Shown here in pieces: positions 54,870-64,000 of a stretch of DNA of 64,000 nucleotides; position 1 is the first letter of the stretch; every line of letters starts with the position of its first letter. The notes under the pieces are model-generated. The model made no database searches, had not been told where the DNA came from, and saw only the letters and a program-made list of their open reading frames with translations. Origin of the DNA: Closterium sp. Naga37s-1 (Eukaryota; Streptophyta; Zygnematophyceae; Desmidiales; Closteriaceae); the NCBI GenBank assembly GCA_947471745.1, contig CANJKZ010000425.1, positions 1,431,001 through 1,495,000 on the forward strand, written 5' to 3'. The position numbers were made by a program, and so were the translations under genes.

Positions 54870-57800
54870 CATGTGTGCGTGTGCCTGCATGTGCATGTGT
54901 ATGCAAACAGAAAGTGGCAGCGGCATCAGGGGACATGAGGAAGGCGCTTGACATCACCAGGTCAGCCAACCGCTCTTTCATGCCCCTTCCTCGCACCCTC
55001 ACCCTACTCCCCCTGCACTCTCACCCTACTCCCCCTTCACTCTCACCCTACGCCCCTTCACTCTCACCCTACTCCCCTTCACTCTCACCCTACGCCCCTT
55101 CACTCTCACCCTACGCCCCTTCACTCTCACCCTACGCCCCTTCACTCTCACCCTACGCCCTTTCACTCTCACCCTACGCCCCTTCACTCTCACCCTACGT
55201 CCCTTCACTCTCACCCTACGCCCCTTCACTCTCACCCTACGCCCCTTCACTCTCACCCTACGCCCCTTCACTCTCACCCTACGCCCCTTCACTCTCACCC
55301 TACGCCCCTTCACTCTCACCCTACGCCCCTTCACTCACCCTACGCCCCTTCACTCTCACCCTACGCCCCTTCACTCTCACCCTACGCCCCTTCACTCTCA
55401 CCCTACGCCCCTTCACTCACCCTACGCCCCTTCACTCTCACCCTACGCCCCTTCACTCTCACCCTACCCCCCTTCACTCTCACCCTACGCCCCTTCACTC
55501 TCACCCTACGCCCCTTCACTCTCACCCTACTCCCCTTCACTCTCACCCACCATGCACTGCACTCTCACCCACCATGCACTGCACTCTCACCCACCGTGCA
55601 CTGCACTCCACCACCATAGCTGGAGCAGGCAGCCTGAAATCCCTCCTTGCAGTCACCGCCGCCCTGTCTCTCCTCCTTGCCCACTTGCCCTCTCTTCCCC
55701 TCCAACCTCTTCTTCCCTCACTCTTCACGCTTACTCTGTTCCCCCTTACCCTCTCCCTTCCTCACCCTTCTTCCGCCCTGCTCATGACTCCCCCCTGTGC
55801 GCGCAGAATGGCAGTGGATGTGCTCGAGGCGGAGCTCAGGGCGCACCTCAGGGAGGCACACACGGGGGAGGCAGACGCGGAGGAGGTGGATGCAAGGGAG
55901 GCCCTGCCTGCTGCAGCCCCACCTGCTGACTGCACTGCTGGGGCGGCTGGGGACTGCAGGAACGGCAAGCGGGCGGCAGGGAGTGAGGCAGTCGGGCATA
56001 CAATGGGCAAGAGGCAGCGAGGGGAGGCGGAGGCGGTGCAGGTGGAGGTGCATCACATGGCTCAGGCCCTCTCCCGCTCCTTCGCCTCATCCACCGTTGA
56101 TTGCATTCGCTCGCTGCCACTGCACCAGCAGGCATGTGTGCTTGGAGAGTCTATCTCCCCTTCATGCCCCCCTCCGTTCGCTCCCTGCCGCTGCAGCAGC
56201 AGGTACCAGTGCGCCCTGTGTGTTGTGAGTGGACTTGTGACACAGTTCACTCTTTCAGAATCACCAGCTGGTGCCTCACATCCACCAATTATCCCATGCA
56301 CCCTACCTCACCCATGCTTCTCCCACCCCCTCCACGACCCGTCTATGCGATTCAGATGGTGCTGGTGGCGTGTGTGCAGCAGCACCAACACCACAGGGCA
56401 CGCCACCGATTCATCACCCGAGGCAAACCTCCCTCCACAGCCAACGACTTTCTCCTCTCCCAGGTGCTTGCCTTGCCACCCCTCTCCCGCACTAGCCCTC
56501 TCCCGCACTACACCTTTACTGCACTGGCCCTGTCCAGCATGGCCCCTCCCCCAGTCCTCTCTCTCACTAACCCTTCCTGCGCTCGTGCCCCTGCCCCTAT
56601 CCGTGTGTGCGCCAGCTGTACAGCATGTATGCGGGCTTGGCACGCTCGCTGCATGTGCCTTTGAGTCAACTCATAAGTCACCTCTGTTCCCTCCCGCACT
56701 GGCCCCTCCTCACTTCCCCCTACCCCTGTGTCAGCTGTACAGCATGTATGCAGGCTTGGCACGCTCGCTGCATGTGCCTTTGAGTCAACTCATAAGTCAC
56801 CTCTGTTCCCTCCCGCACTGGCCCCTCCTCACTTCCCCCTACCCCTGTGTCAGCTGTACAGCATGTATGCAGGCTTGGCACGCTCGCTGCATGTGCCTTT
56901 GAGTCAACTCATAAGTCACCTCTGTTCCCTCCCGCTCTGGCCCCTCCTCACTTCCCCCTACCCCTGTGTCAGCTGTACAGCATGTATGCAGGCTTGGCAC
57001 GCTCGCTGCATGTGCCTTTGAGTCAACTCATAAGTCACCTCTGTTCCCTCCCGCTCTGGCCCCTCCTCACTTCCCCCTACCCCTGTGTCAGCTGTACAGC
57101 ATGTATGCAGGCTTGGCACGCTCGCTGCATGTGCCTTTGAGTCAACTCATAAGTCACCTCTGTTCCCTCCCGCACTGGCCCCTCCTCACTTCCCCCTACC
57201 CCTGTGTCAGCTGTACAGCATGTATGCAGGCTTGGCACGCTCGCTGCATGTGCCAGCCTTTGAGTCGACTCAAAAGTCACCTCTGTTCCCTCCCGCCCTG
57301 GCCCCTCCCTCACTTCCCTCCCTATCCGTGTGTCAGCTGTACAGCATGTATGCAGGTTTGGCACGCTCGCTGCACGTGCCGGCCGTGACACTCAACGAGG
57401 TCACCGACATGTGCGCGATTCTGCACGGCCAGGTGCGGTGCAGAGGGGTTGGCTGGGCCGTGCTGCTCTAGTGCGTTGCGGTGGAGTGGGGTGGGTCATA
57501 CTGCTCTGGTGCGATGCGGTGGGGTGGGGTGGGGTGTGGCATACTGCAGCCACACCGCTCTCATGCACAGTATCTATTTGAGTCTTCACTCTCTCATGTG
57601 TCTTGTGCGACGCTCCTGCCTGCCAGGCTCTGTTGCAAGTGGTGGGCGCTGGAAGGAACGCTGCCCGCCCCCAATCCAAGTGCAAAGTGATGCTCAAAGC
57701 CAGTGCCACCGACGTCATCTTTGCTCTCCAGGTTTGTCTCCTTGGTTCCGCTTCCTTCAACATCTTTTGTTTTCTGTCTGCTTATTTCTGACTGTAGTTT

Positions 57801-57872
57801 TGTTCTGAGATGCAGGGAGTACGTATATTCAAGCAAGTCTTGAGCGATGTAGCGGCGGATTTAGAAACGTAA
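51404..57872 (+). CDS. CDC6: CDC6 replication-licensing ATPase
   Basis: Thirteen exons with consistent phases (51404-51778, 52078-52143, 52471-53072, 53497-53609, 53791-53854, 54131-54215, 54431-54550, 54911-54960, 55807-56131, 56356-56463, 57337-57432, 57627-57731, 57816-57872) give 721 residues. AAA+ features: RDAQRDQIVAFC, Walker A CGCPGTGKSLML (about residue 100), VYVNCMAL, Walker B VVADEVDQLV (about 350), sensor 1 CILIGISNSIHLIDSLLPHL, PFPAYDRNQIYEILSQRL and sensor 2 GDMRKALDITR (about 480). The winged-helix part is MAQALSRSFASS.VDCIRSLPLHQQ, LYSMYAGLARSLHVP, EVTDMCAILHGQ and VIFALQGVRIFKQVL. CDC6 loads the MCM helicase with ORC and Cdt1 in the nucleus. An acidic, Gly/Ala-rich insertion of about 170 residues (exon 3) separates Walker A from B and makes the protein longer than usual. 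Intron 9 starts with GC. Confidence 0.94.
52307..52330. repeat. Poly-C tract (24 C)
   Basis: An uninterrupted run of C in CDC6 intron 2; a likely site of sequencing or assembly length error, but non-coding. Confidence 0.9.
53105..53310. repeat. Duplicated intron segments split by a 22-bp perfect palindrome
   Basis: CTCTGCATCAGACCTCCATC..GAGTCA.CCCTCCCTTC recurs at about 53093 and 53140. GGCTCAGTCCTCCGTTG followed by AAATCGTATCACAC occurs at about 53202-53250 and again at 53277-53316. Between the latter two lies TTTTTGAGGCGCCTCAAAAA, part of the 22-base palindrome at 53254-53275. Confidence 0.9.
54790..54865. repeat. (TG)n microsatellite
   Basis: About 38 perfect TG units in CDC6 intron 7, just before exon 54911-54960. 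Confidence 0.97.
55005..55545. repeat. 21-bp minisatellite (CCCTACGCCCCTTCACTCTCA)
   Basis: About 26 units of 21 bases, with occasional 17-base units, in CDC6 intron 8. A multiple-of-three period keeps frames open (SPYAPSL), so it mimics coding sequence. It lies directly after the donor of exon 54911-54960. Confidence 0.96.
56614..57262 (+). repeat. Six 119-bp units carrying the start of CDC6 exon 11
   Basis: AGCTGTACAGCATGTATG starts at 56614, 56733, 56852, 56971, 57090 and 57209, then at the real exon (57336). Each ghost keeps the GTGTCAG or GCGCCAG acceptor and codons for LYSMYAGLARSLHV. All six are cut at the same point and run into TTTGAGTCAACTCATAAGTC (the last into TTTGAGTCGACTCAAAAGTC). 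Confidence 0.97.
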
Positions 57873-58287
57873 TCTTTGGTAAACAAATCCAGCGTAATTA
57901 TGTATTTTTATTATAATGGAATGCCTATTTTTTCATTACCATGCTCCACTCCAAGTAGAATCTCGGTAGCGGGGAAATTTATATCTCACAGGTACATCTC
58001 AATTCTTGATTCTTGATTCCCGCTTCGCCATGCATGTCCCGAATTCATCACCAACTGCCATTTGGCTCCTAGTCGCGTCGCCCGTGTCAGCCTCACTTGC
58101 TTCGCGTTGTCGCACGCTGCGTGCTTCCTGCCCCTCCCTCGCTTTCCCTTAATCTACGGTAGTTTCCGTTTCCACTTTCCTCTCTTTCCTCCCTTTTCTT
58201 TGTCGATATTCCCTGAAGCCTCTCTATTACGCGCGCTTCTCTCAACAATCAGCAATCGCCGAGCCGCGCGCACCGCAGCAGGCAGCC
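57873..58287. promoter_or_regulatory. CDC6 3' flank and PEBP promoter/leader
   Basis: A short A/T-richer stretch (57880-58010) follows the CDC6 stop, then a GC- and pyrimidine-rich leader precedes the PEBP start. No other gene was seen. Confidence 0.55.
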
Positions 58288-59519
58288 ATGGAAGCGTCGC
58301 ACGAGGCGCTTGCGAAGGGCAAGGTGATTGGCGACGTGCTCGACGACTTCGTGCCGTCGCTCGACATCAAGGTATCGCCTCGGACAGAGCTTCCGCGGAG
58401 CAAGCTAGGTTTTACCGCGTTGACTCCGTTGAAGCTGGTCTTCTGACCTCGTTGACTTTGTTAACACGCGTGGTGCTGGCAGGTGAAGTACGGTGACAGG
58501 GAGGTGCGAAACGGTGACGAGCTAACGCCCAGCGAGGCAGCAGAAGCGCCATACGTCGAGTTGGCGGGGCGACACGAGAACGGGGACCTCTACACACTCG
58601 TGAGTCAACGCCGGTCAACGCCAGTCAACGCCTCACTCATGAATCAACGCCAACACACCTTCCTGCAAAGCCGCACTAAACAGCCCCCTCCCCATGCCTC
58701 CCCCTCTCTTCCCACTCCTCATTCCTTCATTCGTGTCCATCCACCCCAACGCTTCACATCCCCTCTCCTTTCTTCCCCCCTCACCCCAGGTAATGTCAGA
58801 CCCAGACGCGCCCAGCCCATGAGCGCACACGATAGCTTCCGCGCCCCCCTTCTTGCCACTCCTTCCATAACACCTTCCCCCGCTCCTCCTCTTCCCCCCC
58901 TTCGTCCCGCCTCCCCTCTCCCATCTTTCCCCTTCCCCCAGGTAATGTCGGACCCAGACGCGCCCAGCCCAGACAACCCCGTGGCGGCCGAGTGGTTGCA
59001 CTGGTGAGACTGGGGGGAAGGAGAGGAAGAGCGAGGGGAGGGGAGGGGAGGGGGGAGTGGCTGAGGGAAGTGGGGTCGAGGGGAGTACAGAAGACTGGGG
59101 GGATTGATTGCTGGGGAGGTGGGAGCAGGGACAGCATGCAAGTCGGCCACTGTTCTGCACATGCCTTGCCATTGCAGCCCATACTATCACATGCATCCGT
59201 ACACTACCAAGTAACCTCATTCGTTATAACACCAAGTCCTTCCCCTGTGTGTGTGCATGCATGCAGGCTAGTGGTGAACATACCAGGCGCAACAACGCTC
59301 CCACACAGCAGCGCAGGAGACTTAGTGATGGCCTACAAGGGCCCCTCCCCGCCCACGGGCGTGCACCGCTACGTGCTCTCTCTCTTCCGCCAGCCGCACC
59401 GCCTCACCACCGACACACCTGCTGCGGTCAAGGGCTTCAAGACCCGCCAGTTTGCACAACAGTTTGGGTTGGGGACGCCCGTGACTGCGCTATTCTTTCG
59501 CGCGAGGAAGGAGGAGTGA
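58288..59519 (+). CDS. MFT-like: PEBP-family protein, MFT-like (FT/TFL1/MFT)
   Basis: Four exons, 58288-58371, 58483-58599, 58942-59003 and 59267-59519, give 171 residues, the classical four-exon layout and length of the FT/TFL1/MFT family. Motifs: GKVIGDVLDDFVP, VKYGDREVRNGDEL, the ligand-pocket signature MSDPDAPSPDNPVAAEWLHW, LVVNIPGATT, and GPSPPTGVHRYVLSLFRQ then FKTRQFAQQFGLGTPVTALF. PPTGVHRY resembles the PPVGIHRY of MFT more than FT or TFL1 forms, and MFT is the clade found outside seed plants. MFT proteins are small cytosolic/nuclear regulators tied to reproductive development and germination in land plants; the role here is unknown. Intron 2 holds a ghost of exon 3 (58791-58826). Confidence 0.93.
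58791..58826 (+). repeat. Ghost of PEBP exon 3
   Basis: CCCCAG acceptor plus GTAATGTCAGACCCAGACGC matches the real exon start at 58942 with one change (TCA for TCG), then is cut after the codons for VMSDPDAPSP. Confidence 0.93.
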
Positions 59520-60152
59520 CTAGGTGGTAGGAGCAAGGAGGCGTGAGCAGGAGTGAGGATTGAGAGTGTGGAGGAGTGGAGAGTGAGGAGGCGTGAAGCG
59601 AGGATGAGGAGCGAAATGTTCTACCGCACGTAGGCAGTGCGAAATATGCTGCACTCGTAGCATGAAATGGCGTGGCATGGCTGGGATGACGACGGACTCG
59701 CACATGCTCCGTGCTCAGAGACACTATAATACATGTATAGTCCATCAATGTACATAGTACGGTATAATGAAAGTAATTTCTGTAAGTCTGCCAGGCCACT
59801 TGTTGCCTCTTCCCCCTGCACGCCACAACAAGAGCGTGACCACTGCCCTGTTGCACACCGATCTGCTTGCACTGAGAGGCCACACAGCAAGACCACATAG
59901 CAAAGGCCGTTAGCTCAGCTCAGGCATGTGAGCGTATAGCAGCACATCCAAGTCTGTGTGTATGGTAAAACCTATACCATACCAAGCGTTTATGGTAAGG
60001 TACCAAGCCTGTGCCGCAGTGAGGCTGTGCTGGGTGCAGCAGGCCCGGAGAAAGGGAGCGGGTTGCGTGTCCCACCCTGACAACAGCCCAAGCCAGTGAG
60101 TGCTCGCCCTCTCTGCAAGGGCAGCAGCAACAGTTTACAAGCGTGCCAGCAG
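59520..60152. other. Gene-free interval
   Basis: 3' flanks of the PEBP gene and of the low-complexity gene on the other strand. Nothing else is supported. Confidence 0.6.
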
Positions 60153-62066
60153 TCAGAGCTCCCAGCCATTCAAAGACTCGGAGCTGGGAACCGACTTGAT
60201 GGCCGCCTGTACTGCTTGTTGTGGCGCTGCTGCTGGTGGTGGTGGTGGTGGTGCGGCAGCAACTGATACCACGAGACCTTTCTTCTTCTTCTTCCCCTTC
60301 CTTGCTCGCACTGTTGGCACCTCAGCTGCTGCTGTCACTGCTACCTTGCCACTGCCAGCACCACCACCACCAGCATCGCTGCCACTGAAGCTGTTGCTGC
60401 TAGCAGCACTAGCTGCCTTGATGCCACCACTTGTAATAGCCACCACACGAGGACCCCTGTGGTTGTTTCCTACCTGCCCTCCGTGCTCACTCCCTCCCAT
60501 TTCTGCTCCATCCTTCTCCACGCTCACCCCTGCACCTGCTGCACACGCCTCACCACCACTGCTCGCAGTGCCTCTGTAACCAGCTGACACACGTGTGGCA
60601 GGGGATGCGGAGGAGCCGGGTATGGCAGGTGACGCTGAGACAGGTATGGCAGGTGACGCTGAGACAGGTATGGCAGGTGACGCAGCTAAGAGAGATTCGG
60701 CAGGTGAAGCAGCTGAATCAGGTTCGGCAAGTGATGCAGCTGGGGGAGGTTCGTCAGGTAAAGCAGCTGGGAGAGGTTCGGGAGGTGAAGCATCTGAGAC
60801 AGGTTCGGCTATTGCTGCATCCCCAATGCCTTCTCCACTGCTGTCGTCACCACTTCCAGCAACGCCAGCACTGCCACCATTGCTGTCCTCGCTCCCACCA
60901 CTCCTGCTGCTGCCTTGCATCTCTGCATCTTCTTTCTCCTGCCTTTCCGTCTCATGCTGCTCCACCTCCTGCTCCCTCCCCTCCACCTGCCTCGAACCTG
61001 CATTTCCTTGACACACCACCGTCCCTCTCTCCTCACGCTCTGCTTGTCCCGTATAAACCACTGAACCTCCACAGCCGCCTCTCCTCCCCCTCTCGTCCTC
61101 TCCATCTCCCTCATCCTTCACCCCAGCAACCACCTGATCCATCTCCCCCACCCCACTCACCCCGCACTCTGCAGACCCTTTCACGCCGGAGCTACACACT
61201 GCAATTCCCGTATCCTCATCTCTCTCCACTTCTACGCTCAACACCCCCTCCACCACCACTACTTCTGACACCTCTTCTGACACCTCTTCTGACACCTCTT
61301 CTGACACCTCTTCTGACACTGACACCACTTCTGACACCGCTTCTAAGGCTGCTTCTGACGCTGGCACTGTTTCTGACACCTCTTCTACCTCCCTTAGGCC
61401 CCCATCCGCCACGGTCTGCTGTTGCTCTACCTCCTTTTGCCCATGCTCCCTGCCACACTCCTGCTCCTGCTGCTCCAGCTGCTTTTTCTGCCCCTCCTGC
61501 CCCTGCTGCTTCTGCTGCCCTAACCCCCCCACCTCTTCTACCACCACTCGTTCCTTCCCCACCTGCTCCTCCCCTGCTCGTTGCTCCTGCACCCTCTCCT
61601 CCTGCTCCTCCCAATTCTGCTCGCCCTCGTCAGCCCCTCCTTCGCCTTCCATCTCCCCCTCGCTGCCACGTACGAGGCAGCCACAGATGCTGCTGGGAAA
61701 GGAGTCCCCAGGAGCATGAGTGGGGGGAGCAGGTGGGGGCGGACGAGGAGGAGGGGGAGACAATGGTGCATGGGGGGATGGGTGGGCACACGGCTGAGGG
61801 TGGACCTCGGGGGTACAGGGGGGCGGTGAGTGGTGCTGGGGGTTTGAGAGGAGGCTCATAGTGGGGGAGAGGGCAGATGGGCGGGAGGCCAGGGGTTGGG
61901 AATGGGCCCCCAGGGGCTGGGAGGAGGGGGATAAGGCACCTCTTGCTGGTGCTGCTACTGGTGGTGCTGGTGCTGCTGGTGCTTCTCCTGGTGGTGGTGC
62001 TGCTGGTGCAGCTGCTGCTGATGGGGATGCTGGTGATGCTGGTGATGATGATAAATGGAGGGTAGA
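60153..62066 (-). CDS. Low-complexity acidic, Glu/Val/Ser-rich protein, C-terminal part
   Basis: An open frame of about 1.9 kb without a stop ends ...SVPSSESLNGWEL at 60153. Composition shifts along it: a Pro/Ser-rich start, a Glu/Gln-rich middle (EQQEQECGREHGQ), short repeats (EEVSEEVSEEVSEVV and SASPAIPVSASPAIPGS), then RGPRVVAITSGGIKAAS and a basic RKGKKKKKGLVVSV patch near the end, which could serve as a nuclear signal. It looks like a disordered tail or exon. I recognise no domain. The upstream limit is not certain (the frame stays open to 62240), and it may belong to the gene at 62641-64000. Confidence 0.45.
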   Translation of the reverse strand, partial: STLHLSSSPASPASPSAAAAPAAPPPGEAPAAPAPPVAAPARGALSPSSQPLGAHSQPLASRPSALSPTMSLLSNPQHHSPPPCTPEVHPQPCAHPSPHAPLSPPPPRPPPPAPPTHAPGDSFPSSICGCLVRGSEGEMEGEGGADEGEQNWEEQEERVQEQRAGEEQVGKERVVVEEVGGLGQQKQQGQEGQKKQLEQQEQECGREHGQKEVEQQQTVADGGLREVEEVSETVPASEAALEAVSEVVSVSEEVSEEVSEEVSEEVSEVVVVEGVLSVEVERDEDTGIAVCSSGVKGSAECGVSGVGEMDQVVAGVKDEGDGEDERGRRGGCGGSVVYTGQAEREERGTVVCQGNAGSRQVEGREQEVEQHETERQEKEDAEMQGSSRSGGSEDSNGGSAGVAGSGDDSSGEGIGDAAIAEPVSDASPPEPLPAALPDEPPPAASLAEPDSAASPAESLLAASPAIPVSASPAIPVSASPAIPGSSASPATRVSAGYRGTASSGGEACAAGAGVSVEKDGAEMGGSEHGGQVGNNHRGPRVVAITSGGIKAASAASSNSFSGSDAGGGGAGSGKVAVTAAAEVPTVRARKGKKKKKGLVVSVAAAPPPPPPAAAPQQAVQAAIKSVPSSESLNGWEL

Positions 62067-62640
62067 GGAGGCGAGGAAGTGGGAGGAGGTGGGGCGGTGT
62101 GGGTGGGTGGGGCGGGGTGGTGAGGGAGCATCTGGGGAGGAGCCAGAGGTGTTGCTGCGAGACAAAGAGGCAGGGGCTAGGGGATGGCACGGTGGAGGGG
62201 GGGGTGGGAGCACGAGGCACGACAGAACACGGGAGCACAAGACAGAGCACAGGAGAATGGGACAGAGGGGTGGGACGGGGGTGATACAGGACGGAGGAGG
62301 GAGGGGGGGTGATTATGAGAGTTGGCAAAAGCATCACAGCTGCAGCTTACCTCATCGGCAGTGAAGCAGGAGAGAGAGAGAGGAGAGAAAGACAGGAGAA
62401 CGAGAAGAGGTACATGAAAATAGCCTGACCTTCATACTCGTTATAGAGTGTACAATGGGGGTTCCACTACGAGGCAGGCTACATCAGTCAGTGTCAACGG
62501 TCACCTAGAAGTTGTCTACCCTACAGAAAGCCTGCACGCCCAACTGCTGCTGCTGCTGCCTCCACTTCCAAATCCCTGCTGCCGCTCCTTGCCCCAGCAC
62601 TAACCCTCCCCACAAGCCCTTCCCTCCCAGGAAGATCATC

Positions 62641-64000
62641 GGTCAGAGCTTGGGGCGTACGGCTTGCAAGATGCGCTTGTAAAGAAATGGCTTGTACCTA
62701 GGCAACCGTGCTAAGCTAACCCCGGGCTACACTATGAGCCTTGTGTGCAGAGAAGCATGAGCGCAGATAGCTTGGCTTCGCTTGGGCTGGGCTGGGCTGG
62801 GCTGGGCTGGGCTGCATGGCACTGTGACGTCCTTGCGTGCGTGGATTAGCATCCTGCAGGACAGCACACAGCCTCTTGGTGCCGGCCTTGTCCAGATTCA
62901 ATGAATTCATGCACACCAACACGTGGTGGAGAGACAGACAGCGAGGAAAATGGAGAGGTTGGGAGAGGCTAAGTGAGACGAAGGGGCAGGGTGGGCAGGA
63001 GGGAGGGCGGGTCACTCACCTAGAGTGTGCGTTTGGGCAGCCAGCCACGGGTCGTCGAATGCAAAAACTCCCTCCGTCTCGCCTCTCTCGCCGACCCGCC
63101 TCCCACTCATGTCAAACCCCATGTGCTCCTCTTCGCGCTCCTCCTCCCTTGCTTCCTCTATCGCCCTGGGTCCAGGCACCGATAATCCAGTTGCTTGACT
63201 GCCGGGCCCCCCTTCAGCCCCCCAGCTGTCTGCCCTCCAATCAGCATCATTTGCCATGCCCCCCTCCTCATCCACAGCACCCAACATCCCTCCACCCACA
63301 CCAATCACAACCCCCATCCCTACTTCCCCTCCTGCTGCTGCTACTGTTCCCCCCTGCTCCACCGCCATCCACTCCCCAGCAACCCCTTCCTGCCTTCCCC
63401 CACCGCCCCTCACCTCCCCCAATTGCTGACGCCCTCTGCAGCCCCCCATGGGCTGCTCCAGCGCCACGCCCAGACCCGTCCGCGCCTCCTGTGCTACCTG
63501 CCCCCTCGCCCTGCTCCCTGCGCCCACCCCATTGCTGCTGCTGCCGCTAATACTGCCCAGGGGGCCAGGAGCAGTAGCAGTACCTGGGAAATCTCCAGGT
63601 AGCCCTACTTGCCTCCCGTGCATGGCCTCTACTCCCTGCAATCCCTCGTTCCCGTGCACTCCTGCTTCACACACTGCTATCCCTCCTGCTGCGAGAGGAG
63701 CAGCTGTGGCTGTGGTTGCAGGAGAGGGTGAGAGTGAATGTGAGAGCCGCGGAGCAGCAACACCAGCAGCAGTAGCGGTGGTGGCAGAGTGGCGGAGCAG
63801 GCCACTGAGGGCGGAGGTGCGTCTGGGAACATGCACGGCAGCACCGCCTTTCTCCACTCCCATGTGCACTCCCACGTGCACTCCCATGTGCGGCTGTGTC
63901 TGTGGGCCGATGCCTTCATGCGTGTGATACGCGTGCTGCTGCTGCTGCTGGCCGCCACCCCATCCCTGCTGTCCCCCATGCACCACCTGCTGCTGCTCAT
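62641..64000 (-). CDS. Unidentified protein, internal and C-terminal exons (partial)
   Basis: An exon-like frame from the window edge to about 63020 is Gly/His/Gln-rich and ends in a less simple stretch, GVFAFDDPWLAAQTHTLGE, with a GTGAGT donor. Farther down lie two short plausible exons: SLNLDKAGTKRLCAVLQ (about 62905-62850) and YKPFLYKRILQAVRPKL followed by TGA (about 62695-62643). These last blocks have the composition of a conserved domain, but I do not recognise it. Splice joins were not resolved, and the 5' end is outside the window. Confidence 0.45.

Noticed and set aside
54755-56902. A 715-codon frame with SPYAPSL repeats
   Set aside because: It is an artefact of the TG microsatellite and the 21-bp minisatellite in CDC6 introns; the true CDC6 exons lie in and around it.

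Overview
The window is nuclear DNA from a plant-lineage (streptophyte) eukaryote. The signs are genes broken by many GT-AG introns, a plant-type tRNA-Phe, chloroplast-type leader sequences, and protein families typical of green plants: a ferredoxin/metallo-beta-lactamase fusion, an EDR2_C (DUF1336) protein, an SGPP-like HAD phosphatase, an MFT-like PEBP protein and plant-type CDC6. GC-rich, microsatellite-stuffed introns would suit a streptophyte alga such as a zygnematophyte, but the species is an inference I cannot test here.

Layout: 1-3010 (+) end of a C2-domain protein; 5645-8406 (-) ferredoxin/MBL-fold protein; 9272-17840 (-) EDR2_C protein; 18534-21019 (-) membrane-anchored GDS-motif (PC-esterase/TBL-like) protein; 21717-28914 (-) SMUBP-2/IGHMBP2-type helicase with an N-terminal R3H domain; about 29.9-34.8 kb an unresolved, repeat-built region; 35219-35831 a TA-flanked MITE; 36406-38513 (-) SGPP-like phosphatase; 38956-42360 three single-exon paralogues of an unrecognised family in alternating orientation; 43563-45737 (-) plastid-type coiled-coil membrane protein; 45932-46004 (-) tRNA-Phe; 46172-48420 (+) U1 snRNP protein C; 49814-50365 (-) small secreted protein; 51404-57872 (+) CDC6; 58288-59519 (+) MFT-like PEBP; 60.1-64 kb (-) two low-complexity coding stretches. 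The genes are ordinary housekeeping and signalling genes with no operon-like logic.

The striking feature is intron structure. Nearly every multi-exon gene carries tandem partial copies of its own exons inside the neighbouring introns (here called exon ghosts), usually keeping a splice acceptor or donor but losing the rest of the exon. Many ghosts end at a short palindrome of form TTTTGAG-N4-CTCAAAA, whose 4-base centre varies (GCGC, TCGA, AATT) yet often stays self-complementary. Introns are also strongly pyrimidine-rich on the sense strand. At one intron of the MBL gene the two splice junctions sit in two copies of the same exon segment, as expected if tandem exon duplication created the intron. 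Exon models for the MBL, helicase, phosphatase, U1-C, CDC6, PEBP, plastid and GDS-motif genes were built by hand and their splice phases agree throughout.
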